A stretch of 64,000 bases of DNA from Micromonospora sp. WMMA1947 (GTDB taxonomy: Bacteria > Actinomycetota > Actinomycetes > Mycobacteriales > Micromonosporaceae). Made by a program: the position numbers and the translations under genes. This document shows, piece after piece, positions 17,841-28,194 of the stretch (the stretch's first letter is position 1; each line of letters opens with the position of its first letter). Location: positions 2,604,001-2,668,000 of the forward strand of contig NZ_CP114909.1 of NCBI RefSeq assembly GCF_027497355.1, in the 5' to 3' direction. The notes beneath the pieces were generated by a model, which was not told the DNA's origin, ran no database searches, and was given only the letters and a program-made list of their open reading frames with translations.

Positions 17841-18802
17841 TGCCGGACTGGTTGGAGCTGGTCCTGCGGGTGGCGGGGGTGCTCGTCGCGTTCCTCACGC
17901 TGCCGCTGATCGTGGGCCAGGCCGAGCACAAGGTGATGGCGCACATGCAGGGCCGGCTGGGCCCGATGTACGCGGGCGGCTTCCACGGCTGGGCGCAACT
18001 GGTGGCGGACGGCATCAAGTTCGTGCAGAAGGAGGACGTCACCCCGCGCGACGCGGACCGTCCGGTGTTCCGGCTGGCGCCCGCGGTGGCGCTGGTGCCG
18101 TACCTGCTGGTGCTGCTCGTCATCCCGCTCGGGCCGGGTGACCTGGTCGCCCAGCCGCTGGGCATCGGCCTGTTCTTCGTGCTCGCCGTGGTGGGTGTCG
18201 GGGTGCTGGCGGTGCTCATGTCGGCGTGGGCGTCGGCGAACAAGTACAGCCTGCTCGGCGGGCTGCGCGGCGCGGCCCAGCTGCTCGGGTACGAGCTGCC
18301 GCTGGTGCTGGCCGCCGCCTCGGTGGCGATGGCGGCGGGCACGCTGAGCCTGCCGGGCATCGTGGAGGCGTGGCAGCCGTGGTGGCTGCTGTGGCAGGCG
18401 CCGGCCATGGTGATCTTCTTCGTCGCCGGGCTGGCGGAGATCCGCCGCCCGCCGTTCGACATGCCGGTGGCCGACTCCGAGCTGGTCTTCGGCTACATGA
18501 CCGAGTACACCGGCCTGCGGTTCGCGTTCTTCCTGCTCGCCGAGTACGTGGGCATCGTGGTGATCGCGGCGCTGACCACTGTGCTGTTCCTCGGCGGCTG
18601 GCAGGGCCCGTTCGCCGACGCGCAGCTCGGCTGGCTGTGGACGCTGCTCAAGGTCTTCGCCGTCGCCTTCGTGATCATCTGGCTGCGGGTGAGCTACCCG
18701 AGGCTGCGCGAGGACCAGCTCCAGCGCCTCTGCTGGCTGGTCCTGGTCCCCCTGGCCCTGGCCCAGCTGGTCCTGACCGCCGCAGTCCGCCTGGCCCTGT
18801 AA
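17840..18802 (+). CDS. nuoH: NADH-quinone oxidoreductase subunit H
   Basis: NuoH is the membrane subunit at the junction between the peripheral arm and the proton pumps and forms part of the quinone chamber. The 320-residue protein has about eight hydrophobic segments and typical blocks: KFVQKEDVTPRDADR, YSLLGGLRGAAQLLGYELPL and DMPVADSELVFGYMTEY. The last differs from the usual DLPEAExELVxGYxxEY in that Val replaces the first acidic residue. It is coupled to nuoC by a TGATG overlap. No nuoI follows directly; two unrelated genes intervene. Confidence 0.94.
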   Translation: MPDWLELVLRVAGVLVAFLTLPLIVGQAEHKVMAHMQGRLGPMYAGGFHGWAQLVADGIKFVQKEDVTPRDADRPVFRLAPAVALVPYLLVLLVIPLGPGDLVAQPLGIGLFFVLAVVGVGVLAVLMSAWASANKYSLLGGLRGAAQLLGYELPLVLAAASVAMAAGTLSLPGIVEAWQPWWLLWQAPAMVIFFVAGLAEIRRPPFDMPVADSELVFGYMTEYTGLRFAFFLLAEYVGIVVIAALTTVLFLGGWQGPFADAQLGWLWTLLKVFAVAFVIIWLRVSYPRLREDQLQRLCWLVLVPLALAQLVLTAAVRLAL

Positions 18803-18830
18803 CCCGCCCGCACCCGCCCCACCCTTGTTT

Positions 18831-18907
18831 CCGGCGATCTTGCACTTTCTGCCTCGGCGAAAGGGGCAAGGCGCCCAGGTTCGGGGCCCAAAGTGCAAGA
18901 TCGCCGG
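18831..18907. repeat. Perfect 18-bp inverted repeat, 77-base palindromic element
   Basis: The arms CCGGCGATCTTGCACTTT (18831-18848) and its exact complement (18890-18907) flank a 41-base centre that can pair further in part. It lies between the ends of convergent nuoH and the hydroquinone-reductase-like gene. It is too long and AT-tipped for a plain GC terminator and looks like a dispersed REP-type element; that is inference. Confidence 0.65.
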
Positions 18908-18964
18908 GGCGGGCGGGGCCGGGCCGGGGTGGGGTGGGCCGGGGTGGGGTGGGGCCGGGCGGGG
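18908..18964 (+). repeat. G-rich tandem repeat
   Basis: A run of G-tracts includes two tandem copies of about 15 bases (GCCGGGGTGGGGTGG). Many groups of three or more G occur within 57 bases, so a G-quadruplex on this strand is possible. It ends at the stop of the minus-strand gene. Confidence 0.55.
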
Positions 18965-18965
18965 G

Positions 18966-20009
<1,044 letters not shown>

Positions 20010-20060
20010 GCCCACCTCCGAGTTCGCTTTTCGCTCCCATCATGGTCGCTCCGGCCGCTC

Positions 20061-20108
20061 CCGGCAGGGCGAGTACCCCGGAGACCGGCAGGGCGAGTGC
20101 TCCGGAGA
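20061..20108. repeat. Two tandem 24-bp copies upstream of the SnoaL-like gene
   Basis: The units 20061-20084 and 20085-20108 differ at two positions and end just before the -10-like hexamer of the next gene. This is a small local duplication in a promoter-proximal position. Confidence 0.8.
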
Positions 20109-20127
20109 GGGGAATAGGCTGCCCGCC

Positions 20128-20550
20128 GTGACCGATGTGGAGGCGGCAGCCCGGCGTTTCGTCGCCGACGTGTGGAACGCGGGGCGCGAGGAGAGCGCGT
20201 ACGAGCTGGTGGCGGCGGACTGCCCGGGGCTCGGCGGCACCGGCCCGGCGGCGACGCTGGCGTGGCACCGGGACCGGCGGGCGTCGTTCCCCGACCTGCG
20301 TTACAAGATCGTCGACGTGGTGGCGACAGGTGCGCGGGTGGCGGTGCGCTGGCGGGCCGCCGGCACCCAGGCCGGGCAGTTCGGGCCGGTGCCGCCGACC
20401 GGCCGCGTGGTCAGCTACTCCGGTGCCACGTTCCTGCGCTTCGACGACGACGGGCGGATCGTGGACGTGTGGAGCGTCAACGAGCTGTTCCAGCTGCTCC
20501 AGCAGCTCGGCGTGGAGATGCTGCCCCCGCTCACACCCGGCGAGGCGTGA
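20128..20550 (+). CDS. SnoaL-like / ester cyclase family protein
   Basis: The 140-residue protein has the NTF2-like fold pattern of SnoaL-type proteins: an N-terminal helix ([11 protein letters not shown]), [20 protein letters not shown] and a C-terminal strand [18 protein letters not shown]. Such proteins include polyketide cyclases, but most relatives with this length are of unknown function. No biosynthetic cluster surrounds it. The GTG start lies seven bases behind TAGGCT (20115-20120), a leaderless start. It ends 74 bases before nuoI on the same strand and may or may not share its transcript. Confidence 0.7.
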   Translation: MTDVEAAARRFVADVWNAGREESAYELVAADCPGLGGTGPAATLAWHRDRRASFPDLRYKIVDVVATGARVAVRWRAAGTQAGQFGPVPPTGRVVSYSGATFLRFDDDGRIVDVWSVNELFQLLQQLGVEMLPPLTPGEA

Positions 20551-20624
20551 TCCGGCCGCACGCCGGGGGCCAAAGCGCCGGGTGGTGGTCGCGCGCGCCC
20601 GGGCCACAGGGCAGGATGGGCGGC

Positions 20625-21215
20625 ATGAGCGAGCACGGTGGAGTGCCCGGTGCCGGATTGGTGAAGGGCCTGGCGGTCACGTTGAAGACGATGACCCGCC
20701 GCTCGACCACCCAGCAGTACCCGGACGTGGCGCCCGAGCTGCCGCCCCGCTCCCGCGGCGTGATCGCGCTGCTGGAGGAGAACTGCACGGTCTGCATGCT
20801 CTGCGCCCGCGAGTGCCCGGACTGGTGCATCTACATCGACTCGCACAAGGAGGAGGTGGCGGTGCCCGGCGCCGCCCGCCCTCGCCAGCGCAACGTGCTC
20901 GACAAGTTCGACATCGACTTCTCGCTCTGCATGTACTGCGGCATCTGCGTTGAGGTCTGCCCGTTCGACGCGCTCTACTGGTCGCCGGAGTTCGAGTACG
21001 CCGAGTACGACATCAAGAACCTGCTGCACGACAAGGACCACCTGGGCGAGTGGATGGCCACCGTGCCGCCGCCGCCGGCTCACGACCCGCTCGGCGACCC
21101 CTCCAAGGAGGAGACCACCGCCGCCCGGAAGGCGGCGGGTCCGTCGGCCCGTCCGGCTCCTTCCCGGGTACGCCCCGACGCCGCCACCGATCCGGGCGGA
21201 GGCACTGCCTCATGA
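20625..21215 (+). CDS. nuoI: NADH-quinone oxidoreductase subunit I
   Basis: NuoI carries two [4Fe-4S] clusters (N6a and N6b) that lead electrons towards NuoB. Both binding motifs are complete: [12 protein letters not shown] and [12 protein letters not shown]. The protein has 196 residues, with an N-terminal amphipathic part and a C-terminal Pro/Ala-rich tail of about 50 residues. The ATG at 20625 lies seven bases behind CAGGAT (20612-20617); an ATG nine bases upstream is in frame as well. Its stop overlaps the nuoJ start (ATGA). It is the first gene of the continuous nuoIJKLMN operon. Confidence 0.93.
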   Translation: MSEHGGVPGAGLVKGLAVTLKTMTRRSTTQQYPDVAPELPPRSRGVIALLEENCTVCMLCARECPDWCIYIDSHKEEVAVPGAARPRQRNVLDKFDIDFSLCMYCGICVEVCPFDALYWSPEFEYAEYDIKNLLHDKDHLGEWMATVPPPPAHDPLGDPSKEETTAARKAAGPSARPAPSRVRPDAATDPGGGTAS

Positions 21216-21799
21216 CCGGTGCGGACGTCCTGCTGCTGGCGCTGGGCGCGGTGGCGGTGGGCGCGGGTGCGCTGGTGGTCGCCACCCGTCACCTGGTCCG
21301 GGCCGGGCTGTGGCTGGTGGTCTGCCTGGGCGCGCTCGCGGGTGACTACCTGGTGCTGACCGCCGAGCTGGTGGCCTGGGTGCAGGTGCTCATCTACGTG
21401 GGCGCGGTGGTGGTGCTGCTGTTGTTCGCGGTGATGCTGACCCGCGCGCCGATCGGCCCGTCGGACGACCTGGACCGGCCGGGCTGGGCCGCCGCGCTGG
21501 TCGGCGCCGGCAGCGGCCTCGGCTTGGCGGTGCTGCTGATCGACGCGTTCCGCTGGTCCCGGGTGGACCTGCCCGCCGCGGGCACCGCCGAGCGCCTCGG
21601 CGAGCAGATCTTCCGTTCCTGGGTGCTGCCGTTCGAGGTGCTGTCGGTGCTGCTGCTGGCCGCGCTGGTCGGCGCGATCGTGCTGTCCCGCCCCGACATC
21701 GGCCGCCCGAAGGCGCCCAGCCCGGCCGACGGCGACCGGCCCGGCGGGGACGCCCCGCTCGGCGCCGCGCGACCCGCCGACGAGGGCGGGCGCCCGTGA
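21212..21799 (+). CDS. nuoJ: NADH-quinone oxidoreductase subunit J
   Basis: NuoJ is a membrane subunit near the junction of complex I. The 195-residue protein has five hydrophobic segments and the family block [20 protein letters not shown], including the pi-bulge helix region. The last 40 residues are hydrophilic and Pro/Gly/Asp-rich. It overlaps nuoI by ATGA and nuoK by GTGA, so translation of the three is coupled. Confidence 0.92.
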   Translation: MTGADVLLLALGAVAVGAGALVVATRHLVRAGLWLVVCLGALAGDYLVLTAELVAWVQVLIYVGAVVVLLLFAVMLTRAPIGPSDDLDRPGWAAALVGAGSGLGLAVLLIDAFRWSRVDLPAAGTAERLGEQIFRSWVLPFEVLSVLLLAALVGAIVLSRPDIGRPKAPSPADGDRPGGDAPLGAARPADEGGRP

Positions 21800-22176
21800 G
21801 GCCGGTCATCCCGTACGTCACCGCCGCGCTGCTGTTCGGCCTCGGCGTGTACGGCGTGCTGCGCCGCCGCAACGCCGTCCTGGTGCTGATGGCGGTGGAG
21901 CTGATGCTGAACGCGGTGAACCTGGTGCTGGTCACCGCCGACACCACAGTCAAGGCCGTGCTGCCGCACTCCGGTCAGGTGTTCGCGCTGTTCGTGATCG
22001 TGCTCGCCGCCGCCGAGATCGGTGTCGGGCTGGCGATCGTGCTCCAGCTCTACCGGCTGCGCGCCGGCGTCACAGTCGACGACGTCCCGCTGGCCGAGCC
22101 GGCTCCAGCGGTCGCGGCGGCCCCAGGCGGGCTGCCGACGCCGGGGGCACCGGGCACGGAAGGAGCGGTCCGGTGA
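21796..22176 (+). CDS. nuoK: NADH-quinone oxidoreductase subunit K
   Basis: NuoK is a small antiporter-related membrane subunit with three helices. The 126-residue protein has the family block VLVLMAVELMLNAVNLVLV with the conserved glutamate in helix 2 (MAVELM) and a second acidic residue in helix 3 (AAAEIGVGLAI). The C-terminal 30 residues are an added Ala/Pro-rich tail. The GTG start overlaps the nuoJ stop, and its stop overlaps the GTG of nuoL. Confidence 0.92.
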   Translation: MRPVIPYVTAALLFGLGVYGVLRRRNAVLVLMAVELMLNAVNLVLVTADTTVKAVLPHSGQVFALFVIVLAAAEIGVGLAIVLQLYRLRAGVTVDDVPLAEPAPAVAAAPGGLPTPGAPGTEGAVR

Positions 22177-24098
22177 GCACGCCGACGCTGTGGCTCGCGG
22201 CGGTGCTGCCGGCCGCCCCGCTCGTCGCCGGGCTGCTCGGCCTGCTGCTGCCGCCCGCCCCGCACCAGGACCGGGCGTCGGCACGGCGGTCGGCGGTCGC
22301 GCTGGGTGTGGCCGGGGCGGCGGTGTCGCTGCTGGCCGCGCTGGCGCTGCTGGTCCGCGTGGACGCCCCGGTCGAGGCGTCCACCACCTGGATCGACCTG
22401 GGTGGGCTGCGGGTCACGCTGGGCCTGCGCCTGGACGGCGTGGCGGTGCTCGTCGCCACCGCCGTCGCGGCTGTCGCGCTGGCCGTGCAGGTCTACTCGA
22501 TCGGCTACCTGCGCCGGGGCCCGCACGACGACGTGGACGTCGACCACCGCTATCCGCCGTACGCGGCGCAGTTGAGCCTCTTCACCGCCGCCATGCTCAC
22601 GGTGGTGGTGTCCGGTGACCTGATCATGCTGCTGGTCGGCTGGGAGGTGATGGGCATCTGCTCGTACCTGCTCATCGCCCACGACCGGCGGCTGCCCGAG
22701 GCGCCCGGCGCGGCGGTGAAGGCGTTCCTGGTCACCCGCGTGGGTGACGTCGGCTTCCTGCTCGGCATCGCGCTGCTCGGCGTGGGCGCGGGCAGCTTCC
22801 GGATCGCCGACGTGCTGGCGCACGACTACGGCACCGGCACGCTCACCGCCGCCTGCCTGCTGCTGCTCGCCGGGGTGGCGGGCAAGAGCGCCCAGTTCCC
22901 GCTGCACACCTGGTTGCCCGACGCGATGGCCGGCCCGACGCCGGTGTCCGCGCTGATCCACGCCGCCACCATGGTCGCCGCCGGGGTGTACGCGGTGGCC
23001 CGACTGTTCCCGCTGTTCGAGCGCGCCCCGGCCGCGCTCGCCGTGCTGGGCGTGATGGCCGCGATCACGATGCTGCTCGGCGCGTTCGCCGCCACCGCCC
23101 AGGACGACATCAAGCGGGTGCTCGCCTGGTCCACGGTCTCGCAGATCGGCTACATGACCGGCGCGCTGGCGGTCGGCGCACCCGCTGCCGCGCTGTTCCA
23201 CCTGCTCACCCACGCCGCGTTCAAGGCGCTGCTGTTCCTCGCCGCCGGTGCGGTGATCCACGCCGTGGGCACCACGCTGATGTCCCGGATGGGCGGCCTG
23301 CGTACCGCCATGCCGGTGACGTTCTGGTGCATGGTGGTCGGCCTGGGCGCGCTCGCCGGCGTACCCCCGCTCTCGGGTTTCTGGAGCAAGGACGGCGTGC
23401 TCGCGGCCGCAGAGGCGGCCGCGCTCGACGGTGCCGGGCCGAGCGCGGCCTGGGTGGGCTGGCTGGTCTGGCTGGCCGGGCTGGTCGGCGTCGCGGTGAC
23501 CGCCTGGTACGCGACCCGCCTGCTGCTGCGCACCTTCCTCGGCGCCACCCGCACGCCGCTGCTGCGCCCGCACGACCCGCCCGCGCTGCTGCGCTGGCCG
23601 GTGCTGCTGCTCACGGTCCCGGCCGCGCTGCTCGGCCTGGCCGCGTTCGCGCCGTGGTTCGCCGACCGGCTGCGCGTGCCGGGCGACGACACCGGCGAGG
23701 CGGTCGAGCTGGTCCATCTCGCGCCGAACCTGATCCTGCCGTTCCTGCTGCTGCTCGTCGGCGCGGGTGTCGCCTGGGCGGGCTGGCGCCGCGACCCGGC
23801 CGCCGACCCGGCCCGCTACCTGGGTCCGCTGCGGCCGGTGTTCGCCCGGGCGTTCCGGCTCGACGACGTCCAGCACGCCCTCGTCGTACGCCCGGCGGGC
23901 GCGCTCGCGCGGGTCGTGCGTACCGGCGACGAGCTGGGCGTGGACGGCCTGGTCGAGGGCAGCGGCCGGGCGGCGGTCGAGGTGGGCGGCGGCCTGGCCG
24001 CGCTGCACCGGGCGGCGCTGCCCCGCGCGGCGGCCGGGGTGCTGGCCGGCGCGTTGCTGATCGGCCTGGCGGTCGCCCTGATCGGAGTCACCTCATGA
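22173..24098 (+). CDS. nuoL: NADH-quinone oxidoreductase subunit L
   Basis: NuoL is the distal antiporter-like proton pump. The 641-residue protein is fully length and strongly hydrophobic. Visible blocks are WEVMGICSYLLI (conserved glutamate), KSAQFPLHTWLPDAMAGPTP (conserved lysine of the pump), SALIHAATMVAAGVY, and AQDDIKRVLAWSTVSQIGYM. The C-terminal part contains the long lateral-helix region. The GTG start overlaps nuoK, and the stop overlaps the nuoM ATG. Nothing suggests degeneration. Confidence 0.94.
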   Translation: MSTPTLWLAAVLPAAPLVAGLLGLLLPPAPHQDRASARRSAVALGVAGAAVSLLAALALLVRVDAPVEASTTWIDLGGLRVTLGLRLDGVAVLVATAVAAVALAVQVYSIGYLRRGPHDDVDVDHRYPPYAAQLSLFTAAMLTVVVSGDLIMLLVGWEVMGICSYLLIAHDRRLPEAPGAAVKAFLVTRVGDVGFLLGIALLGVGAGSFRIADVLAHDYGTGTLTAACLLLLAGVAGKSAQFPLHTWLPDAMAGPTPVSALIHAATMVAAGVYAVARLFPLFERAPAALAVLGVMAAITMLLGAFAATAQDDIKRVLAWSTVSQIGYMTGALAVGAPAAALFHLLTHAAFKALLFLAAGAVIHAVGTTLMSRMGGLRTAMPVTFWCMVVGLGALAGVPPLSGFWSKDGVLAAAEAAALDGAGPSAAWVGWLVWLAGLVGVAVTAWYATRLLLRTFLGATRTPLLRPHDPPALLRWPVLLLTVPAALLGLAAFAPWFADRLRVPGDDTGEAVELVHLAPNLILPFLLLLVGAGVAWAGWRRDPAADPARYLGPLRPVFARAFRLDDVQHALVVRPAGALARVVRTGDELGVDGLVEGSGRAAVEVGGGLAALHRAALPRAAAGVLAGALLIGLAVALIGVTS

Positions 24099-25600
24099 CG
24101 TTCGGGCAGGTCCTGCTGGTCGCCGTGGTCGCGGTGCCGGCGCTCGGCGCGCTGGCCGCGGCGGTCGTGCCCGGTGACCGGGCCGGCCGGGTGGTCGGCA
24201 CCGTCGCCGCCGCGCTGACGCTGCTGGCGACGCTGCCGCTGGTCGGCGGCGACCACGGCTGGTTCGGGTACGGGCCGCGCCCGGCGGTGCAGCCCTGGCA
24301 CCAGCTCGACCTGCAGTGGGTGCCCGGGCTCGACCTGCGCTTCCACCTGGGCGTGGACGGTATCTCCTGGCCGCTGGTGGTGCTGACCGCGCTGCTCACG
24401 CTGCTGTGCTGCGCGTACACGCTGTGGCGGGTGCCGCCCGGCGGCGGCAGCGGGCGGGCGCTGGTGGCGCTGCTGCTGGTGGTCGAGGTGGGCATCCTCG
24501 GCACGTTCCTCGCGCTCGACCTGGTGTTGTTCTTCCTGTTCTTCGAGGTCGTCCTGCTGCCGATGTACGCGGTCATCGCCGGCTGGGGTGGTGCGGACCG
24601 TCGCCGGGCGGCCCGCAAGTTCGCGCTCTACACGCTGTTCGGCTCGGTGCTGCTGCTCGTCGGCGTCTACGTGGTGGTGGCCGCCGCGGGCACCGCCGAC
24701 CTGGTCACGCTCACCGGCGGTGCCGGGTTGTCCCGGGGCACCCAGCTCGCCGCGTTCACGCTGCTGGCGCTCGCGTTCGCGGTGAAGAGCCCGCTCTGGC
24801 CGCTGCACTCGTGGCTGCCCGACGCGCACACCCAGGCGCCGACTGTCGGCAGCGTGATCCTCGCCGGCGTGCTGCTCAAGATGGGCACGTACGGGCTGAT
24901 CCGGGTCGCGGTGGGGGTGGCCCCGGAAGGTGCCCGCTGGGCCGCGCCGGTGCTCGGCGTGCTCGCCGTCGCGGCCATCCTGATCGGTGGCCTGGTCTGC
25001 CTGGCGCAGGACGACCTGAAGCGGCTGATCGCGTACTCGAGCGTCGGGCACATGGGCTTCGTGCTGCTCGGGGTCGCCACGCTCACCGCCACCGGGATCC
25101 AGGCCGCGCTGATCGGCAACATCGCCCACGGTGTCATCACCGCCCTGCTGTTCTTCCTGGCCGGTGCGGTCAAGGACCGCGCCCACACCGGGTCGCTGGC
25201 CGAGCTGTCCGGGCTGCGGGAGACCGCGCCCCGGCTGGCCGGGCTGCTCGGCTTCGCGGCGGTGGCCTCGCTGGGGCTGCCCGGCCTGGCCGGGTTCTGG
25301 GGGGAGGCGTTCGCCGTGGTGGCCGCGGTGCAGCGGGGCGGGCCGCTCTGGCTGACGCTCGCCGTGCTCGCGGCGCTGGGCGGGGCGCTGACCGCCGCGT
25401 ACTTCCTGCGGCTGCTGCGCCGGGTCACGCACGGGCGGCCCAGCCCGGCGGTGGCGGGGCTCGCACCCGGGCTGGCGGGGGCGGAACTGACCGCCTGGGC
25501 ACCGCTGGTGCTGCTCGCGCTCGCGGTCGGCCTGGCTCCCGCGCTCGTGCTGTCGTACGCCTCCGGTCCGGTGGAGGCGCTGCTGGGGGTCGTCCCATGA
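24095..25600 (+). CDS. nuoM: NADH-quinone oxidoreductase subunit M
   Basis: NuoM is an antiporter-like proton pump of the membrane arm. The 501-residue protein shows FHLGVDGISWPLVVLTALL, LFFLFFEVVLLPMYAVI (conserved glutamate), AVKSPLWPLHSWLPDAHTQA (conserved lysine) and AQDDLKRLIAYSSVGHMGFV. It overlaps nuoL (ATGA) and nuoN (ATGA). The family signature is intact. Confidence 0.94.
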   Translation: MTFGQVLLVAVVAVPALGALAAAVVPGDRAGRVVGTVAAALTLLATLPLVGGDHGWFGYGPRPAVQPWHQLDLQWVPGLDLRFHLGVDGISWPLVVLTALLTLLCCAYTLWRVPPGGGSGRALVALLLVVEVGILGTFLALDLVLFFLFFEVVLLPMYAVIAGWGGADRRRAARKFALYTLFGSVLLLVGVYVVVAAAGTADLVTLTGGAGLSRGTQLAAFTLLALAFAVKSPLWPLHSWLPDAHTQAPTVGSVILAGVLLKMGTYGLIRVAVGVAPEGARWAAPVLGVLAVAAILIGGLVCLAQDDLKRLIAYSSVGHMGFVLLGVATLTATGIQAALIGNIAHGVITALLFFLAGAVKDRAHTGSLAELSGLRETAPRLAGLLGFAAVASLGLPGLAGFWGEAFAVVAAVQRGGPLWLTLAVLAALGGALTAAYFLRLLRRVTHGRPSPAVAGLAPGLAGAELTAWAPLVLLALAVGLAPALVLSYASGPVEALLGVVP

Positions 25601-27063
25601 GCCTGGTACAGAGCGTCGACAACGTGGCGATGCTGCCCGCGTACCTGGCCGCCGGCACGGCCGTGCTGGTGCTCCTGGTCGACCTGCTGGTGGCCCGGCC
25701 CGCCGTCACGGTGGCGGTGGCGGCGCTCGGCGCGGCCGGCACCGCGGCCGGCGCGGCACTGGTCGGGGCGGCCGGTGAGCGGCGCACGTTCTGCGTCGGC
25801 GACGACTGCTCCTGGGTGTGGGGTGGCCGGGCCGCCCTGGTCGGGGCCGTGATCGCCCTGCTCACGCTCGGCGTGCTGGCGCTGTCCGGTCCGCTGCTGC
25901 GCGCCGGGCGTACTCCGGTCGGCGAGTACTGCTTCCTGCTCGCCTGCGCGATGACAGGTGGCGTGGTGCTCGGCGCGGCGGGTGACCTGATCACGCTGAT
26001 CGTGGCGCTGGAGACGCTGACGCTGCCGCTGTACGTGCTGGTCGGCCTGCGCCGGGGAAGCCTCGCCGGTGCCGAGGCGGCGGTGACGTTCTTCGTGGTG
26101 AGCGTGGTCGCGACCACCGTCACGCTGCTCGGCGCGGCGCTGCTCTACGCGGTCACCGGCACGCTGCACCTGGACCGGCTCGGCGCCACCCTGGCCGACC
26201 GCACCGACCTGACCGATCTGCCGCTGACCGGCGTCGCGGTGGCGCTCGTGGTGGCCGGGCTGGCGTTCAAGGTCGCCGCCGTGCCGTTCCACGCGTGGGC
26301 CCCCGCCACGTACGACGGCGCGCCGCTGCCGGTGGCCGCGTACCTGTCGACCGCCTCGAAGCTCGGTGGCGTGGTGGCGCTGCTGGCGGTGGTGCAGCGC
26401 GCGCTGCCCGGTGACATGACCGGCCCGGTGCTGGCGGCGCTGGCGGTGCTGACCATGACCGTCGGCAACCTGGTGGCGCTGCGGCAGCGGCGTACCGTGC
26501 GGTTGCTCGCCTGGTCGTCGGTGGCCCAGGCGGGGTACATCCTGGCCCCGCTGGGCGCGCTGGCGCTGACCGCGGGCCGCACCGGCGACGCGCGGACGGC
26601 CGCGTACGCGGCAGCCGTGGCGTACGCGATCTTCTTCGTGCTGCTGGAGCTCGCCGCGTTCGCCGCGGTGGTGGCGTTGCGCCCGGCGGACGGCGACGGC
26701 GGCACGCTGGCCGACCTGCGCGGCGCGGCGCGGCGGCACCCGTGGGTGGGCGGCGCGTTCGCGCTGGCGCTGATCGGGCTGGCGGGCCTGCCGCCGGGTC
26801 TGGCCGGGCTGTTCGCCAAGGTGACAGTGGTACGCGCGCTGCTGGCCGGGCACGCGGGATGGCTGGCGCTGGTGGTGGCCTTGAACGCGGTGATCGGCCT
26901 GGCGTACTACCTGCGGGTCACCGCGTCGCTCTACGCGACGCCGACCGGCGCGGCGACGATCCGGCCCGCGCGGACCGTGGTGCTGGCGCTCGGCGTGGCC
27001 ACCGCCGTGGCGGTGGTGATCGGTTTCGCACCGCAGCTCGTGCTGGACGTCGCGGCGCGCTGA
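25597..27063 (+). CDS. nuoN: NADH-quinone oxidoreductase subunit N
   Basis: NuoN is the third antiporter-like subunit, next to NuoK in complex I. The 488-residue protein shows ALETLTLPLYVLVGLRRG (conserved glutamate), AFKVAAVPFHAWAPATYDGA (conserved lysine) and LRQRRTVRLLAWSSVAQAGY. It ends the nuoIJKLMN operon; htpX follows after 149 bases with its own RBS. No clear hairpin was seen right after the stop. Confidence 0.93.
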   Translation: MSLVQSVDNVAMLPAYLAAGTAVLVLLVDLLVARPAVTVAVAALGAAGTAAGAALVGAAGERRTFCVGDDCSWVWGGRAALVGAVIALLTLGVLALSGPLLRAGRTPVGEYCFLLACAMTGGVVLGAAGDLITLIVALETLTLPLYVLVGLRRGSLAGAEAAVTFFVVSVVATTVTLLGAALLYAVTGTLHLDRLGATLADRTDLTDLPLTGVAVALVVAGLAFKVAAVPFHAWAPATYDGAPLPVAAYLSTASKLGGVVALLAVVQRALPGDMTGPVLAALAVLTMTVGNLVALRQRRTVRLLAWSSVAQAGYILAPLGALALTAGRTGDARTAAYAAAVAYAIFFVLLELAAFAAVVALRPADGDGGTLADLRGAARRHPWVGGAFALALIGLAGLPPGLAGLFAKVTVVRALLAGHAGWLALVVALNAVIGLAYYLRVTASLYATPTGAATIRPARTVVLALGVATAVAVVIGFAPQLVLDVAAR

Positions 27064-27212
27064 CCGGTTCGTGCCCGGATGGGCGACCGCTTCAGCCTCC
27101 GCACAGCAACATCCAGCCAACTTTCAGCCATGAGCCGGATGGTTGACGGGTACCGGTGTGTTGAACCGGTCAGCGGGCCTCCCGCAAGGGCCCGTGCACC
27201 GAAGGAGAGATC

Positions 27213-28091
27213 GTGCATCACAACCGTCTCAAGACCGCAGCGCTGCTCGGCCTGTTGACCTCGCTGATCCTCGCGATCGGCTACTGGTTCGGCGGTAGCA
27301 GCGGTCTCGTCATCGCCGTCGTCGTCTCGTTGCTGATGAACGGCGTCACCTACTTCTTCTCCGACAAGCTCGCACTGCGCTCGATGAAGGCGCAACCGGT
27401 CAGCGAGGCACAGTTCCCCGAGCTCTACCAGATGGTGCGGGAGCTCTCCACGCTGGCCGGCAAGCCGATGCCCCGGCTCTACGTGAGCCCGACCTCGCAG
27501 CCCAACGCGTTCGCCACCGGTCGCAACCCGGAGAACGCGGCGGTCTGCGTGACCCAGGGCATCGTGGAGATCCTCGACTACCGGGAGCTGCGTGGCGTGA
27601 TCGGCCACGAGCTGTCGCACGTCTACAACCGGGACATCCTGATCTCCAGCGTCGCGGCCGGCCTGGCCGGCATCATCACCATGCTGGCGAACCTCGCCTG
27701 GTTCATCCCGCTGGGCTCCTCCGACGACGAGGACGGCCCGAACCCGGCCGTGCTGCTGCTCACGCTGATCCTCGGCCCGATCGCCGCCACGGTGATCCAG
27801 CTCGCGATCAGCCGGAGCCGGGAGTACCAGGCCGACCAGTCCGGCGCCGAGCTGAGCCGGGACCCACTGGCCCTGGCCAGCGCCCTCCGCAAGATCCACA
27901 TGGGGACGCAGGCGCGCCCGCTGGCGCCGCAGGGCCAGCTCGCCAGCACCGCGCACCTGATGATCGACAACCCGTTCAAGCGGGGCGGCGGCATCGCCGC
28001 GATGTTCGCCACCCACCCGCCGATGGAGCAGCGGGTGGCCCGCCTGGAGCAGATGGCCCGCAACTCCGGGCCGGTGCAGTTCCAGCGCTGA
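27213..28091 (+). CDS. htpX: HtpX-type membrane zinc metalloprotease
   Basis: HtpX is a membrane M48 protease of the envelope quality-control system. The 292-residue protein has two N-terminal membrane helices (residues about 8-45), the zinc motif HELSH at 132-136 and the third ligand in [13 protein letters not shown] near E204, and two further hydrophobic segments between them. The GTG start follows GAAGGAGAG. It is probably monocistronic, ending in a strong hairpin. Confidence 0.95.
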   Translation: MHHNRLKTAALLGLLTSLILAIGYWFGGSSGLVIAVVVSLLMNGVTYFFSDKLALRSMKAQPVSEAQFPELYQMVRELSTLAGKPMPRLYVSPTSQPNAFATGRNPENAAVCVTQGIVEILDYRELRGVIGHELSHVYNRDILISSVAAGLAGIITMLANLAWFIPLGSSDDEDGPNPAVLLLTLILGPIAATVIQLAISRSREYQADQSGAELSRDPLALASALRKIHMGTQARPLAPQGQLASTAHLMIDNPFKRGGGIAAMFATHPPMEQRVARLEQMARNSGPVQFQR

Positions 28092-28106
28092 CCCGCGTGA
28101 CCCGAA

Positions 28107-28140
28107 CGCCGCCCGCGTCAACCCGGACGCGGGCGGCGTC
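28107..28140. terminator. Hairpin terminator behind htpX
   Basis: A perfect 14-bp stem (28107-28120 with 28127-28140) closes an AACCCG loop 16 bases after the htpX stop. The convergent MFS gene ends 55 bases downstream and may use it as well. Confidence 0.75.
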
Positions 28141-28194
28141 GTTGCTGCGCCCTTCCGTCAGGCCCGGCCGGCCCGGGGCAGCTGCGGCCGGGCG

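Noticed and set aside
16915-18898. Minus-strand frames opposite nuoC and nuoH
   Set aside because: NuoC and NuoH are clear on the plus strand; the minus frames give Arg/Pro-rich shadow sequence.
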